Positions 6,763 through 7,867 of a stretch of DNA of 7,867 bases are shown here, one piece after another. Position numbers and translations under genes: made by a program. Source of the DNA: Actinomycetota bacterium. Lineage in GTDB: Bacteria > Actinomycetota > Humimicrobiia > Humimicrobiales > Humimicrobiaceae. The stretch spans positions 1 to 7,867 of the forward strand of contig JAMCSM010000217.1 of NCBI GenBank assembly GCA_023380915.1. Reading direction: 5' to 3'. Below the pieces are notes generated by a model, which was given only the letters and a program-made list of their open reading frames with translations, was not told the origin of the DNA and ran no database searches. Position 1 is the first letter of the stretch. Each line of letters begins with the position of its first letter.

Positions 6763-6799
6763 ATTTTCGTATTCTCTTCATATTAAAAATAATGAAGTA

Positions 6800-6879
6800 A
6801 ATTGTCTGGTTTGGTTGGATATAATAAAAGATATTTGATCTGAGATTTATATGATTCAAGGGGCGCCATTAAAAAATAT
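6800..6879. repeat. Dispersed intergenic repeat, copy A' (pairs with 16-96)
   Basis: This is the partner of the block found just past the ATPase stop codon. The middle has diverged most (GGGGCGCC here), while both ends are well kept. It is followed after 46 bases by the partner of the block upstream of the ATPase start, with no coding sequence between them. Confidence 0.6.
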
Positions 6880-6925
6880 TGCTATTAATATATGATATTT
6901 GAACCATAATTTTTACTTTGACCTC

Positions 6926-6985
6926 TTTATACCAAAAATAAGTTTCTGAGTTTAATAATTTTCACAGAGTCCTGCTATCCTCTAT
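6926..6985. repeat. Repeat block C' (pairs with 2603-2662) with orphan minus-strand -10
   Basis: Identity to the ATPase upstream block is 41 of 60 bases without gaps. Its left end keeps TGGTATAAA on the minus strand, the putative extended -10 of the ATPase gene, but here it points into non-coding DNA. Confidence 0.5.
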
Positions 6986-7087
6986 ATCTTTATCTTTTTT
7001 TAATGCATTAAATAATTTCATTCCTTTATGATAAAATTATATTATTGTAATTATCGTAATAATAGTTTTTTCTGTTATTCCAATAGA

Positions 7088-7117
7088 ATGACATAAAATT
7101 ATCACGTCATCTATAAA
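7088..7117 (+). promoter_or_regulatory. Putative promoter of the DUF72 gene, abutting its start codon
   Basis: ATGACA (7088-7093) is a 5/6 match to TTGACA and TATAAA (7112-7117) a 5/6 match to TATAAT, with an 18-base spacer. The -10 ends only four bases before the ATG at 7122, so transcription should start at or within a few bases of the start codon. Confidence 0.45.
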
Positions 7118-7121
7118 ATAA

Positions 7122-7867
7122 ATGCCAAAATTATATATCGGTACATCCGGGTATAACTATGAAGACTGGAAGGGTTCATTTTATCCGGAGCAATTAGATG
7201 AAAAAGAATATCTGGGATATTATTCAACCTTTTTTAATACAGTTGAGCTAAATTTTACATATTATTGTTTTCCAAGCTCAAAAGTAATAGATGTTATCTC
7301 ACAAAGAGTTGGTGAAAATTTTATTTTTTCCGTAAAATCAAACAGCATCTTTACACATCAGAGGAACTATACATCTAATGATATCAAAAAATTTTTAGAT
7401 CCGCTTAAGACGCTTGTAGATAACAAAAAGTTTGGCAGCATTTTATTTCAATTTCCCTGGAGTTTTACTTATTCGAGTGCAAACTTGAATTATTTGTCCA
7501 GATTAGCTAAAGACTTCGATGGGCATGATATGTGTTTTGAATTCAGGAATAATTGCTGGTTAAATGAAACAGTGCTTAATAAACTAAAAGAAGACAACAT
7601 TGGTTTCTGCAATGTTGATGAACCTCAGCTAAAAGGGCTTCTTCCCATAACAGATATAAATACAAGTAGTTCCGGCTATATTAGATTTCATGGTAGGAAT
7701 AAGGAGGACTGGTGGGATCATGAGAGCGCTTTTCAGAGATACGACTACATGTACAAACAGGAAGAGCTTTGCCAATGGATTTCTCCAATAAAGAAGATAA
7801 TGAATAACTCTAAAAAAACCTTTATATATTTTAATAATCATTACAAAGGTAAAGCAGGCAAGTCTGC
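7122..7867 (+). CDS. DUF72 (YecE-like) family protein, C-terminus cut by the window end
   Basis: The 248 visible residues cover nearly all of a DUF72 protein (usually about 240-280). Family motifs in order: YIGTSGYNYEDWKGSFYPE near the N-terminus, FNTVELNFTYY, FSVKSNSIFTHQRNY, ILFQFPWSF, CFEFRNNCWL, YIRFHGRN and finally IYFNNHYKGKAG just before the edge, so probably some 10-30 residues are missing. The family is a TIM-barrel of unknown biochemical role; a link to nucleic-acid or iron-sulfur chemistry is not established from this sequence. The start is firm because TAA lies immediately before the ATG in frame. No ribosome-binding site precedes it, and a promoter-like sequence abuts it. No partner gene is visible downstream. 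Confidence 0.92.
   Translation, partial: MPKLYIGTSGYNYEDWKGSFYPEQLDEKEYLGYYSTFFNTVELNFTYYCFPSSKVIDVISQRVGENFIFSVKSNSIFTHQRNYTSNDIKKFLDPLKTLVDNKKFGSILFQFPWSFTYSSANLNYLSRLAKDFDGHDMCFEFRNNCWLNETVLNKLKEDNIGFCNVDEPQLKGLLPITDINTSSSGYIRFHGRNKEDWWDHESAFQRYDYMYKQEELCQWISPIKKIMNNSKKTFIYFNNHYKGKAGKS

Larger units (their letters stand above)
6672..7121. other. Gene-free stretch before the DUF72 gene
   Basis: This AT-rich interval of 450 bases has no gene that I can support. It holds an orphan ribosome-binding site with a start-stop ATG (6711-6731), a perfect inverted repeat (6735-6762), two repeat blocks shared with the ATPase flanks (6800-6879 and 6926-6985), and the promoter-like sequence of the DUF72 gene (7088-7117). 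Positions about 6990-7080 show only AT-rich low-complexity sequence. Confidence 0.7.

Noticed and set aside
7042..7064. Imperfect palindrome with ATTATT/AATAAT arms
   Set aside because: Six A/T-only pairs around an unmatched centre carry little information in this composition.
7629..7841. Minus-strand 70-codon frame
   Set aside because: It is antisense to the conserved C-terminal motifs of the DUF72 protein.

Overview
The window comes from an AT-rich bacterium. The lgt gene and Shine-Dalgarno sites such as AGGAGG are bacterial traits. No rRNA, tRNA or taxon-specific marker is present. An uncultured anaerobic lineage of the Atribacterota type would fit the composition and protein flavour, but that is a guess.

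Layout. Positions 124-6131 carry four genes, all on the minus strand. Read in the direction of transcription (right to left) they are: a divergent orotidine-5'-phosphate-decarboxylase-like TIM-barrel protein (5400-6131), the lipoprotein diacylglyceryl transferase Lgt (4352-5179), a signal-less SoxB-branch 5'-nucleotidase-type metallohydrolase (2860-4308), and a P3A-type plasma-membrane proton-pumping ATPase (124-2550). Lgt and the metallohydrolase are 43 bases apart and probably form one transcription unit. The ATPase has its own upstream region with a putative extended -10 promoter. The right side is on the plus strand: a small gene that looks frameshifted just after its start codon (6313-6671), about 450 bases of non-coding DNA, then a DUF72/YecE-family gene (7122 to the window end, only its C-terminus missing).

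The genes do not make one pathway. Lgt acts in lipoprotein maturation, the ATPase in membrane energisation or pH control, and the metallohydrolase, TIM-barrel protein and DUF72 protein have unproven substrates. I see no convincing new multi-gene system.

The most unusual content is between the genes. (1) The sequences on the two sides of the ATPase gene (16-96 and 2603-2662) recur next to each other, in the same order and orientation, at 6800-6879 and 6926-6985, like an ATPase-less copy of the locus that still holds the putative minus-strand promoter. (2) Positions 2704-2855 hold tandem GATAYAGTTCC repeats, a strong ribosome-binding site with an ATG that is immediately followed by a stop, and an inverted CTATATCG, resembling a collapsed insertion-sequence end. 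(3) A second site-ATG-stop arrangement with a shared TGATAGA...ACATTA motif occurs at 6711-6745, next to a 10-bp perfect inverted repeat. (4) The DUF72 gene has a promoter-like sequence almost touching its ATG and no ribosome-binding site, suggesting a leaderless message.
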